This document shows positions 1-7,010 of a stretch of DNA of 64,000 bases, piece after piece. Made by a program: the position numbers and the translations under genes. The stretch comes from Nocardioides panacis (GTDB lineage Bacteria; Actinomycetota; Actinomycetes; Propionibacteriales; Nocardioidaceae): assembly GCF_019039255.1 (NCBI RefSeq), contig NZ_CP077062.1:3534001-3598000 (forward strand), written 5' to 3'. Position 1 is the first letter of the stretch; each line of letters begins with the position of its first letter. The notes beneath the pieces are model-generated. The model searched no databases, had not been told where the DNA came from, and saw only the letters and a list, made by a program, of their open reading frames with translations.

Positions 1-689
1 ACCGGTTCGGCCCGGTCGACGAGGTGGGCTGCTTCGACCTCTCCGGCGAGGGCATCGTCGCGGTCACCGACCCGACCGGGCTGTTCGTCGCCCGGCACCA
101 CGAGCCGGTCGCCGGCACCTGCGTGAGCGTGGTCCTGGAGGGTCGCCGGCCGATCCTGGCCGAGGTGCAGGCGCTGGTCACTCCGGCGACCGCCGAGCGG
201 CCCCGTCGCACGACGTCCGGGCTCGACGGCTCCCGCATCGCGATGATCGTGGCGGTGCTCCAGCAGCGTGCCCGGATCCGGCTGCACACCCACGACGTCT
301 TCGCCTCCACCGTGGGCGGGGTGCGGATCGTCGAGCCGGCCGCCGACCTGGCCTCGGCCATCGCGGTGGCCTCCGCGTGGAAGCAGCGCGACATCCCCAC
401 CGACCTGGTCGCGATCGGCGAGATCGGCCTGGCCGGCGAGCTGCGCCGGGTCCGCGACATCCCGCAGCGGCTGGCCGAGGCTGCCCGGCTCGGCTTCCGG
501 GGCGCGATCGTGCCGGCCGAGTCGCACCGCGACGCCGGCGTGGTCCGCACCGTCGACGGGATGAAGGTGGTCGGCGTCCCGGACCTCGACGCGGCCCTGC
601 GGGTCCTCGACCTCGGGGTGCACGACAGCGCGCCGCTGTTCAAGGTGCACCGCACCGAGCCGGGACGCCCCGCGCTCGGTGTCGTCTGA
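1..689 (+). CDS. radA: DNA repair protein RadA, C-terminal part (cut by window edge)
   Basis: RadA is a RecA-family branch-migration helicase that processes recombination intermediates. Only the C-terminal Lon-protease-like domain is present. The reading frame is open from base 3 and starts inside the family's KNRFG motif (the visible residues are R-F-G, and the two preceding bases fit the end of an Asn codon), followed by PVDEVGCFDL, a typical RadA continuation. The Lon-like domain then reads through GSRIAMIVAVLQQ and DLVAIGEIGLAGELRRV to a TGA at 687-689. It lies upstream of disA on the same strand, the usual radA-disA pairing in actinobacteria and firmicutes, separated by a promoter. The ATPase and zinc-finger parts lie outside the window. 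Confidence 0.95.
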   Translation, partial: RFGPVDEVGCFDLSGEGIVAVTDPTGLFVARHHEPVAGTCVSVVLEGRRPILAEVQALVTPATAERPRRTTSGLDGSRIAMIVAVLQQRARIRLHTHDVFASTVGGVRIVEPAADLASAIAVASAWKQRDIPTDLVAIGEIGLAGELRRVRDIPQRLAEAARLGFRGAIVPAESHRDAGVVRTVDGMKVVGVPDLDAALRVLDLGVHDSAPLFKVHRTEPGRPALGVV

Positions 690-723
690 CCGTTCGTGGC
701 ACCGCGGCCGACCGGTTCCCCCC

Positions 724-729
724 TAGACT
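724..729 (+). promoter_or_regulatory. Putative -10 element for disA
   Basis: TAGACT matches the actinobacterial TAnnnT -10 pattern. It lies about 60 bases before the disA start, which has its own ribosome-binding site (GGGGAG at 782-787), so disA would have a short leader. No convincing -35 was seen. Confidence 0.5.
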
Positions 730-791
730 GAGCACCGCACGAGGGGCACCACCAGAGGGGCACCGAGCAGGGCAGCACACCGGGGAGACGA

Positions 792-1877
792 GTGGCAGCG
801 AACGACCGCACGGACGACGTCCTCCGGCTGCGTGCCACGCTGGCGAGCATCGCCCCCGGCACCACCCTGCGCGACGGTCTCGAGCGCATCCTGCGCGGCC
901 GCACCGGCGCCCTCCTCGTGCTCGGCAGCGACAGGGTCGTCGACTCGATCTCCACCGGCGGCTTCTTCCTCGACGTGCCGTTCACCGCCACCGGGCTGCG
1001 CGAGCTGGCGAAGATGGACGGCGCGATGGTCCTCGACCGCGACGCCGCCCGGATCCTGCACGCCGCCGTGCACCTGATGCCCGACCCGACGATCCACTCC
1101 GAGGAGACCGGCACCCGGCACCGCACCGCCGACCGGGTCGCCCGGCAGACCGGCTACCCGGTGATCTCGGTGTCCCAGTCGATGCAGATCATCGCGGTCT
1201 ACGTCGGTGAGATCCGCTACGTCCTGGAGGACTCCGGGCAGATCCTGTCCCGGGCGAACCAGGCGCTGGCCACCCTCGAGCGCTACAAGCTGCGCCTCGA
1301 CGAGGTCTCCAGCACGCTGTCCGCGCTGGAGATCGAGGACCTGGTCACCACCCGCGACGTCGCGGTGGTGGCCCAGCGCCTGGAGATGGTCACCCGGATC
1401 GCCCGCGAGATCGAGGACTACGTGCTCGAGCTCGGCAGCGACGGCCGGCTGCTGTCCCTGCAGCTCGACGAGCTGGTCACCGGGGTGGACCTCGAGCGCG
1501 AGCTGGTGATCCGCGACTACCTGCCCACCAGCCGCAAGAAGCGCAGCCCCGAGGACGTGCTGAGCGACCTCGAGACGCTCAGCCCCACCGACCTCGTCGA
1601 CGTGGCCGCCGTGGCCCGGGCGCTCGGCCTCGGTGCCAGCGAGCACCTCGACGGCGCGGTCACCCCACGCGGCTACCGGCTGCTGGCCAAGGTCCCGCGG
1701 CTGCCGGGCACCGTCGTCGACCGGCTCGTCGAGCACTTCGGCAGCCTGCAGAAGCTGCTGTCGGCCAGCATCGACGACCTGCAGGCCGTCGAGGGCGTCG
1801 GGGAGCTGCGGGCCCGCAGCGTCCGCGAGGGACTCTCCCGGCTGGCCGAGTCCAGCATCCTCGAGCGCTACGTCTGA
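792..1877 (+). CDS. disA: DNA integrity scanning protein DisA, c-di-AMP synthase
   Basis: DisA condenses two ATP into cyclic di-AMP and slows when bound to branched DNA, linking genome integrity to second-messenger level. The 361-residue length is normal. The N-terminal DAC domain carries both signature motifs: DGA at residues 76-78 and RHRTA at 109-113. A helical linker follows, and the C-terminal HhH DNA-binding segment is visible as LQAVEGVGELRARSV near residue 335. The GTG start is chosen because GGGGAG precedes it by a few bases and it gives the standard N-terminus. It follows radA on the same strand, and the gene after it is on the opposite strand. Confidence 0.97.
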   Translation: MAANDRTDDVLRLRATLASIAPGTTLRDGLERILRGRTGALLVLGSDRVVDSISTGGFFLDVPFTATGLRELAKMDGAMVLDRDAARILHAAVHLMPDPTIHSEETGTRHRTADRVARQTGYPVISVSQSMQIIAVYVGEIRYVLEDSGQILSRANQALATLERYKLRLDEVSSTLSALEIEDLVTTRDVAVVAQRLEMVTRIAREIEDYVLELGSDGRLLSLQLDELVTGVDLERELVIRDYLPTSRKKRSPEDVLSDLETLSPTDLVDVAAVARALGLGASEHLDGAVTPRGYRLLAKVPRLPGTVVDRLVEHFGSLQKLLSASIDDLQAVEGVGELRARSVREGLSRLAESSILERYV

Positions 1878-1913
1878 GCGAGCGGCCGAGCGGCCCCAGC
1901 GGGTCGGCCCGGG

Positions 1914-2702
1914 TCAGTGCCCGGACTTCGCCTTCGGCGTGGCCGAGGGCTTGCCCGACGGCTGGGCCGAGGGCTTGGCGGTCCCGGACGGCGAGGGGGT
2001 CGGCGTCGCGGTGATGGTCTGCGGCACCGGGGACTTCAGCTCGAACTGCACGTCGACCGGGTCGGCCCCGAAGGACGCCGCGACCACGTGGTAGAAACCC
2101 GGCTCGGCCCAGGCCGTGGACCGGGTGCAGTCGGTGTCCGAGCGCTGGCCGTTCCAGCCCACCGAGACCGTCACGGGGTGGTCGCGGCGGACCACGACGG
2201 ACTGCTTCGGGACAGCGCCGCTGCACTCCTGGCTGGACCAGATCCGGTCGTTGCCCGAGGTCACCTTGACCACCATCGAGCGCGCCGAGACGTCGAAGGT
2301 GCAGGCCGGTGAGACCAGCGTGCCCAGCGTCATCGTGAAGACCACGGGCGAGCCGGCGTAGGCCGTCCGCTTCAGCGACGGGGTCGCCACCACGTCGCTG
2401 CCCTCGCACGCGCCGGTCGGCTCCGCGAGCGGGACGGCCGTGGGCGAGGCGGTGCGGTTCCGGCGGCCGGTCCCGGTCGGGGAGGCCTGGGGGGTCTCGG
2501 CCGCGGTGTCCGGAGCGCCCGAGGTGGCCGTGGACGACGCGTCGGCGCCGACCGGACGGGCGGACGGGCTGCCCGACCCGCCGGAGCCGAGCAGGTGCGC
2601 GATCCCGAAGACCAGTGCGAACGCGACCACCACGAGGAGCAGTCGGCGCGTCCAGTACACGCGGGCCGGGAGCGGCCCCCGAGGGCGGGTCACGGTGGTC
2701 AT
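1914..2702 (-). CDS. Membrane-anchored exported protein of unknown function (Rv3587c-like position)
   Basis: I do not recognise a catalytic family. The 262-residue protein begins MTTVTRPRGP and has one hydrophobic segment near residues 18-38 (LLLVVVAFALVFGIAHLL). A Ser/Thr/Pro/Ala-rich linker follows, then an extracellular domain of about 130 residues with conserved-looking Cys residues (CEGSDV, ACTFDV, QECSG, DCTRS), and a low-complexity Pro/Ser/Lys tail. It sits between disA and mutY, the same place as the M. tuberculosis membrane protein Rv3587c, so it is probably the orthologue of that family (inference). The start is fixed by a TACGGT hexamer six bases upstream and by the lack of a ribosome-binding site. 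The longer upstream ATG would read through this promoter. Confidence 0.8.
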   Translation of the reverse strand: MTTVTRPRGPLPARVYWTRRLLLVVVAFALVFGIAHLLGSGGSGSPSARPVGADASSTATSGAPDTAAETPQASPTGTGRRNRTASPTAVPLAEPTGACEGSDVVATPSLKRTAYAGSPVVFTMTLGTLVSPACTFDVSARSMVVKVTSGNDRIWSSQECSGAVPKQSVVVRRDHPVTVSVGWNGQRSDTDCTRSTAWAEPGFYHVVAASFGADPVDVQFELKSPVPQTITATPTPSPSGTAKPSAQPSGKPSATPKAKSGH

Positions 2703-2708
2703 GGCGTC

Positions 2709-2714
2709 ACCGTA
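2709..2714 (-). promoter_or_regulatory. Leaderless -10 element (TACGGT) for the anchored exported protein
   Basis: On the minus strand TACGGT is followed by six bases and then ATG (2702-2700). This is the geometry of a leaderless actinobacterial transcript. It supports the short start. Confidence 0.6.
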
Positions 2715-2775
2715 ACTTCGCCGGACGCCGCGGTCCGGGTGCCACACCGTCGGCCGCGCGGTTCGGGTGCCTGGC

Positions 2776-2781
2776 TATCGT
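2776..2781 (+). promoter_or_regulatory. Putative -10 element (TATCGT) for mutY
   Basis: The hexamer lies nine bases before the GTG start of mutY, giving a leaderless or nearly leaderless message. It is back to back with the minus-strand promoter at 2709-2714. Confidence 0.45.
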
Positions 2782-2790
2782 GGGCGCACC

Positions 2791-3657
2791 GTGACCGACC
2801 TCCGTGAACCCCTGCTCGCGTGGTACGACCAGCACGCCCGCGACCTGCCCTGGCGGGAGCCGTCGGCGTCCCCGTGGGCGGTGCTGGTCAGCGAGTTCAT
2901 GCTCCAGCAGACCCCGGTGGCCCGGGTGCTCCCGGTCTACGAGCGCTGGCTGGACGAGTGGCCGCGGCCGGCCGACCTGGCCGCCGTACCCACGGGGGCG
3001 GCGGTGCGCGCCTGGGGCCGGCTGGGCTACCCGCGGCGGGCGCTGCGGCTGCACGCCGCGGCCACCGCGATCGTGGAGCGGCACGACGGCGTGGTGCCCG
3101 AGGAGTACGCCGACCTGGTCGCGCTCCCGGGGGTCGGCGACTACACGGCCGCCGCGGTGGCGTCCTTCGCCTACCGCCGGCGGCACGTGGTCCTGGACAC
3201 CAACGTCCGGCGGGTGCTGGCCCGCACCGTGAGCGGCGTGGAGTTCCCCGCGAACGCCGTCACCCGCGCCGAACGGGACCTGGCGAGCGGGCTGCTGCCC
3301 GACGACGGGCCGACCGCCGCCGCGTGGGCGGTGGCCACGATGGAGCTCGGGGCGACGGTCTGCGTGGCGGCGAGCCCGCGGTGCGCGGCCTGCCCGGTGA
3401 CCGAGCTCTGCGCGTGGCGGCGCGCCGGCTACCCGGCGTACGACGGGCCGCCGCGCCGTGGCCAGGCGTACGACGGCACCGACCGCCAGTGCCGCGGCCG
3501 GCTCCTCGGGGTGCTCCGGGACAGCCACGAGCCGGTGCCGCACCGCCGGCTGGTCGAGGCCTGGCCCGGCGAGGAGCAGCGCGAGCGGTGCCTGCAGTGG
3601 CTGGTCGCGGACGGGCTGGTCGCCCAGGTCGGCGCGGACGCCTACGCGCTGCCGTAG
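2791..3657 (+). CDS. mutY: A/G-specific adenine DNA glycosylase MutY
   Basis: MutY removes adenine mispaired with 8-oxoguanine. The protein is 288 residues from the GTG chosen here. It has the catalytic Glu in SEFMLQQT (residue 35), the helix-hairpin-helix LPGVGDYTA (112-120) and the catalytic Asp in VVLDTNV (136). A four-cysteine iron-sulfur cluster follows, with C-x6-C-x2-C-x5-C spacing at residues 191, 198, 201 and 207. A short C-terminal region remains, smaller than the full Nudix-like 8-oxoG-recognition domain of E. coli MutY, as is common in actinobacteria. An alternative GTG 24 bases upstream would add eight residues but overlaps the putative -10. It is divergent from the preceding gene. 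Confidence 0.95.
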   Translation: MTDLREPLLAWYDQHARDLPWREPSASPWAVLVSEFMLQQTPVARVLPVYERWLDEWPRPADLAAVPTGAAVRAWGRLGYPRRALRLHAAATAIVERHDGVVPEEYADLVALPGVGDYTAAAVASFAYRRRHVVLDTNVRRVLARTVSGVEFPANAVTRAERDLASGLLPDDGPTAAAWAVATMELGATVCVAASPRCAACPVTELCAWRRAGYPAYDGPPRRGQAYDGTDRQCRGRLLGVLRDSHEPVPHRRLVEAWPGEEQRERCLQWLVADGLVAQVGADAYALP

Positions 3658-3758
3658 CCCCGAGCGCGGTGTCCTCAGGTCCGCCGCCGTCCGGCCGATG
3701 TACCAGGGGACCCGGGCGCGTCGTCGCGCCCCGGCACTCTCGGACGGAGAACGGCACG

Positions 3759-5096
3759 GTGGACAGCGATCTCGGGATCGACGAGCTCGTCGGGGAGTTC
3801 GTGGTCGAGTGCCGCGAGGACCTCGACGGCTTCGACCAGGACGTGGTGGCCCTGGAGAAGGACCCCGGCTCGCGGGCCCTCCTGGACGCCGCGTTCCGGG
3901 CGCTGCACACCATCAAGGGCACCAGCTCCTACTTCGGCTTCGCCCGGCTCGAGGCGGTCACGCACCTCGGTGAGAGCGTGCTGGCCGGCCTGCGGGACGG
4001 GCAGGTCGGCTTCGCGCCGGAGGTCGCCGCCGCGCTGCTCGGGGTGACCGACGTGGTCCGCTCCCTGCTGGTCGGCATCGAGCGCGACGGCACCGAGCCC
4101 GACCTGGACACCGCGGCCCTGGAGGCCCGGCTCCGGCAGTGCCTGACCCGCACCGGGCCGGCCGCCGCACCCCGGCAGCGCTTCGGCGAGACCCTGGTGG
4201 CCGCCGGCGCGGTCACCCCCGGCGACATCGCCTGGGCGGTGGCCCAGCAGGCCGGCGGCGACTCGCGCCCGATCGGCGCGATCCTGCTCGAGGCCGGCCT
4301 GGTCGACGAGACCCAGATCGAGTCCGTGCTGACCCTGCAGGGCCGCAGCGGGCACGAGGCCTCGGTGCGGGTCGACGTCGAGGCGCTCGACCGGCTCGTG
4401 CAGCTCGTCGGCGCGCTGGCCCGCGCCCGGGACGAGGCCGTGCCGCTGCTCCCCGGCGGGACCGCGGACCGCCTCGACGAGGTCACCCGCTCGCTGCGCG
4501 AGGCCGTGCTGCGCACCCGGGTGGAGCCCGTCGAGCGCGCCTGGTCCTCCCTCCCCCGCCTGGTCCGCGACCTGTCCGAGGCCTCGGGCAAGCAGGTCCG
4601 GCTGCTCACCGAGGGCCGGGGCACCTCGATCGACCGCACGCTGCTGGCGGCGGTCAAGGACCCGATGACGCACCTGGTGCGCAACGCCGTCGACCACGGC
4701 ATCGAGACCCCGCGGGAGCGGCGCGCCGCCGGCAAGCCCGCCGAGGCGACGCTGACGGTCCGGGCCCGGACCGAGGAGCACGAGGTGGTCGTCGAGGTCG
4801 CCGACGACGGCCGTGGGATCGACGTGGCCCGGGTGGCGCGGACCGCCCTGGACCAGGGGCTGGTGACGCCCGAGGAGCTCAGCGCCCTGCGCGAGGAGGA
4901 GGTCGTGGCCCTGGTGCTGCGGTCCGGGCTGTCGACGGCCCGCGAGGTCACCAGCGTCTCCGGCCGCGGCTACGGCCTCGACGTGGTGCACACCGACGTC
5001 GAGCGGGCCGGTGGCAGCGTCGAGCTCGTCAGCACCCCCGGTCTGGGCTGCCTGGTGCGGCTCCGGCTGCCGCACGCCGACGGGGGGTCCCGATGA
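3759..5096 (+). CDS. CheA-like histidine kinase with HPt, MshEN-like repeats and ATPase, no CheW-like domain
   Basis: This is a 445-residue cytoplasmic kinase. The N-terminal HPt domain has the phospho-acceptor His50 in LHTIKGTSSYFGF. Two tandem 24-residue repeats follow (about 141-164 and 170-194). They read RFGETLVAAGAVTPGDIA... and PIGAILLEAGLVDETQIE..., each closing with a Gln, and resemble the MshEN/GSPII_E-type nucleotide-binding motif. A dimerisation-like helix pair (about 205-262) comes next, then a CheA ATPase with N box HLVRNAVDHGIE (305-316), G1 DDGRGID (349-355) and G2 GRGYGLDVV (402-410). The P2 and CheW-like P5 domains are absent, and no receptor or CheW gene is nearby, so this is not a classical chemotaxis kinase. 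The GTG start is preceded by GGAGA at 3746-3750. Its stop overlaps the start of the response regulator (ATGA). Confidence 0.85.
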   Translation: MDSDLGIDELVGEFVVECREDLDGFDQDVVALEKDPGSRALLDAAFRALHTIKGTSSYFGFARLEAVTHLGESVLAGLRDGQVGFAPEVAAALLGVTDVVRSLLVGIERDGTEPDLDTAALEARLRQCLTRTGPAAAPRQRFGETLVAAGAVTPGDIAWAVAQQAGGDSRPIGAILLEAGLVDETQIESVLTLQGRSGHEASVRVDVEALDRLVQLVGALARARDEAVPLLPGGTADRLDEVTRSLREAVLRTRVEPVERAWSSLPRLVRDLSEASGKQVRLLTEGRGTSIDRTLLAAVKDPMTHLVRNAVDHGIETPRERRAAGKPAEATLTVRARTEEHEVVVEVADDGRGIDVARVARTALDQGLVTPEELSALREEEVVALVLRSGLSTAREVTSVSGRGYGLDVVHTDVERAGGSVELVSTPGLGCLVRLRLPHADGGSR

Positions 5097-5953
5097 AGAT
5101 CGTGGTCGCCGACGACAGCCGGGTGATGCGGCAGATCGTGATCCGGGCGATGCGGCAGGCCGGCCACACCGGGCACACGTTCCTGGAGGCCGCCGACGGC
5201 GACGCCGCCTTCGAGCTGGTTCGCGCGGAGTCACCGGAGCTGGTGCTCTCGGACTGGAACATGCCCGGCACCAGCGGCCTCGACCTGCTGCAGCGGCTGC
5301 GCGCGTGCGGGGAGACCGTGACCTTCGGTTTCGTCACCTCCGAGAGCTCGCACGACATGCGCCGTCGCGCCTACGACGCCGGCGCCCAGTTCCTGATCGG
5401 CAAGCCGTTCGGCGCCGACGACTTCCGCGAGGTCCTCGGGCCGGCGCTCTCGCCGGAGGAGACCATCGCGACCGCCACGTCCCTGCCGAGCGCGAAGGCG
5501 GTCCGGAACCTGCTCGAGTCGCTGCTCGGCCGCGAGGTCGCGGTGACCCCCACCGCCCCGGTCGAGGTCGGCCCGCTCGACCCGGCGCACGTGGCGGTCT
5601 ACGTCGACGACCGGACCCGGATGGTGGCGACCGCGGTCGCCGACCTCCCGCTCGCCGTGCGCAGCGGTGCCGCCCTCGGGCTCACCCCGCGCCGCGTCGC
5701 CGACGAGGCCGTCCGGGCGCGGCAGCTGCCCGCCCTGCTGCGGGCAGACGTCGACGAGGTCCTCAACGTCGTCTCCACGCTGTTCAACCGCGCCGGTGCC
5801 CCGCACGTGCGGCTGCACTCGACCTTCGCCCCCGGGGAGCGGCTCCCGGCCGACGTGGACGCGGTGGTGCACACCCTGGGCCGTCGCCTGGACCTGCACG
5901 TGGACGTGGCGACGTACGGCGCCGGCCGCCTGGGCCTGGTGCTCGCGCCCTGA
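5093..5953 (+). CDS. Response regulator: REC domain plus CheX/CheC-like phosphatase domain
   Basis: This 286-residue protein is the likely partner of the CheA-like kinase, whose stop codon it overlaps by four bases. The N-terminal receiver domain (1-120) has the acidic pair in VVADDSR, phospho-acceptor Asp54 in VLSDWNMPG, Thr/Ser in FVTSES and Lys104 in LIGKPF. The C-terminal half (about 130-286) has no DNA-binding motif. It resembles CheX/CheC phosphatases in layout, with DEVLN (an ExxN motif) in a helix followed by a Pro about 22 residues later. If so, it would terminate the signal rather than drive transcription. The domain call for the C-terminus is inference from motif and context only. 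It is convergent with the TetR gene, five bases away. Confidence 0.75.
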   Translation: MKIVVADDSRVMRQIVIRAMRQAGHTGHTFLEAADGDAAFELVRAESPELVLSDWNMPGTSGLDLLQRLRACGETVTFGFVTSESSHDMRRRAYDAGAQFLIGKPFGADDFREVLGPALSPEETIATATSLPSAKAVRNLLESLLGREVAVTPTAPVEVGPLDPAHVAVYVDDRTRMVATAVADLPLAVRSGAALGLTPRRVADEAVRARQLPALLRADVDEVLNVVSTLFNRAGAPHVRLHSTFAPGERLPADVDAVVHTLGRRLDLHVDVATYGAGRLGLVLAP

Positions 5954-5958
5954 CCCGT

Positions 5959-6528
5959 CTAGACCTGGCAGGCGATCGCCGCGACGGCGTCCGCGAGGTC
6001 GAGCACCGCCTGCTCCAGCACCGGGTCGTCCGCGTCGAGCGGCAGGTCGAGCTGGAAGCCCATCAGCGTCGCGTCGAGCAGCGCGACCGCGCGCCGGGCC
6101 CGCGCGCGCGGCGCTCCGGAGGCGACCAGGTGGTCGACGACCGCGCCGGTCCAGACCTCGTTGGCCTCCCCCACCACGCTCACGTAGGGCTCGCGCCCGA
6201 ACAGCCCGAGCGCGGCCGCCTCGACGTACATCCGCTGGCAGCGGGCCAGCCGGGGTGAGGTCACCGCGGCCCAGAGGTCCAGCACGGCGGTGCGCACGTC
6301 CGGCGAGGGCGGCATCGCCCGGACCTCCGCGACGGAGCGGTCGTTGGAGACCCGCAGCACGGCGGCCACCAGGTCGTCCTTGCTGGCGAAGTGGTAGAGC
6401 AGCATCCGGTCGCTGGTGCCCAGCTCGGCGGCCATCGGGCGCAGGCTCAGCCCGACCAGGCCGTGCTCGAGCACGTAGTCGGTGGCGGCCTGCGCGACCT
6501 CGTCGCGACGGCGGGTGTCCCGCGCCAT
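5959..6528 (-). CDS. TetR-family repressor, probable regulator of the adjacent SMR efflux gene
   Basis: The protein is 189 residues with an N-terminal helix-turn-helix (about 27-47, SLRPMAAELGTSDRMLLYHF), typical of TetR, and a helical ligand-binding C-terminus. The ATG at 6528 is chosen because GAGAGGAG lies six bases upstream. An upstream in-frame start at 6552 has no such site. It is transcribed divergently from the SMR gene. The shared 70-base gap holds two almost identical 16-base palindromes, strongly suggesting that it represses both itself and the pump. The ligand cannot be told from sequence. Confidence 0.88.
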   Translation of the reverse strand: MARDTRRRDEVAQAATDYVLEHGLVGLSLRPMAAELGTSDRMLLYHFASKDDLVAAVLRVSNDRSVAEVRAMPPSPDVRTAVLDLWAAVTSPRLARCQRMYVEAAALGLFGREPYVSVVGEANEVWTGAVVDHLVASGAPRARARRAVALLDATLMGFQLDLPLDADDPVLEQAVLDLADAVAAIACQV

Positions 6529-6556
6529 CGGCGCTCCTCTCGGGTCGCTCACGGAG

Positions 6557-6572
6557 TGTAGCGAGTGCTACA
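6557..6572. promoter_or_regulatory. TetR operator copy 1
   Basis: TGTAGCGAGTGCTACA has perfect 6-base inverted arms (TGTAGC/GCTACA) with spacer GAGT. It lies in the divergent TetR/SMR promoter region. The TACAGT just after its centre (6569-6574) could be a -10 that the repressor would cover. Confidence 0.8.
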
Positions 6573-6580
6573 GTATGTCA

Positions 6581-6596
6581 TGTAGCGACTGCTACA
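6581..6596. promoter_or_regulatory. TetR operator copy 2
   Basis: TGTAGCGACTGCTACA has the same arms as copy 1, differing only in one spacer base. The two centres are 24 bases apart, close to two helical turns plus a few bases, which would allow paired dimers on nearby faces. Confidence 0.8.
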
Positions 6597-6614
6597 GGAA
6601 TGGAGGTCACGGAC

Positions 6615-6941
6615 ATGGTCGGCGCATGGCTGCTGCTGCTGGGGGCGATCGGGGTCGAGGTCGCGTCCACGGCGGCGCTGCCCCGCACGCACGGGTTCCG
6701 CGATCCCGTCTGGACCGCCCTGGTGCTGGGTGGCTACGCCCTGTCGATCTGGCTGATGGCCGTGGTGATCCGCAACATCCCCGTGTCGGTCACCTACGCC
6801 GTGTGGTCCGGTCTCGGCACCGCCGGCATCGCACTGGTGGGCGTGGTGCTGCTCGGCGAGCCCTGGGACCTGCTCAAGGGCCTCGCGCTGCTGATGATCA
6901 TCGGCGGCGTGCTGGTGCTCAACCTGCACGGTGCGCACTGA
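6615..6941 (+). CDS. Small multidrug resistance (SMR/EmrE-type) efflux protein
   Basis: This 108-residue inner-membrane protein has four transmembrane helices. It shows the essential membrane Glu (residue 15, GAIGVEVAST), the conserved Trp64 in TYAVWSGLGTAG and the closing LNLHG. SMR dimers exchange protons for cationic toxic compounds or guanidinium; which applies here is not visible. The ATG at 6615 is preferred over the one at 6600 because GGAGG (6602-6606) then sits eight bases upstream. The upstream ATG would bury that site. Expression is probably controlled by the divergent TetR protein. A strong hairpin follows. Confidence 0.9.
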   Translation: MVGAWLLLLGAIGVEVASTAALPRTHGFRDPVWTALVLGGYALSIWLMAVVIRNIPVSVTYAVWSGLGTAGIALVGVVLLGEPWDLLKGLALLMIIGGVLVLNLHGAH

Positions 6942-6964
6942 CCCGGTCCGCACCCCTGACGCAC

Positions 6965-6997
6965 CGAGGGCGCCACCCGTGACGGGTGGCGCCCTCG
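6965..6997. terminator. Bidirectional hairpin between the SMR gene and clpC
   Basis: A perfect 16-base inverted repeat (CGAGGGCGCCACCCGT and its complement around a single central base) ends shortly before the clpC stop codon and follows the SMR stop. The two genes converge on it, so it can end both transcripts. There is no long U-tract, as is usual in high-GC actinobacteria. Confidence 0.85.
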
Positions 6998-7010
6998 TGC
7001 TGTGCAGTGG

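Noticed and set aside
3759-5953. Chemotaxis operon
   Set aside because: No receptor, CheW, CheR, CheB or flagellar gene is present and the kinase lacks the CheW-like domain.
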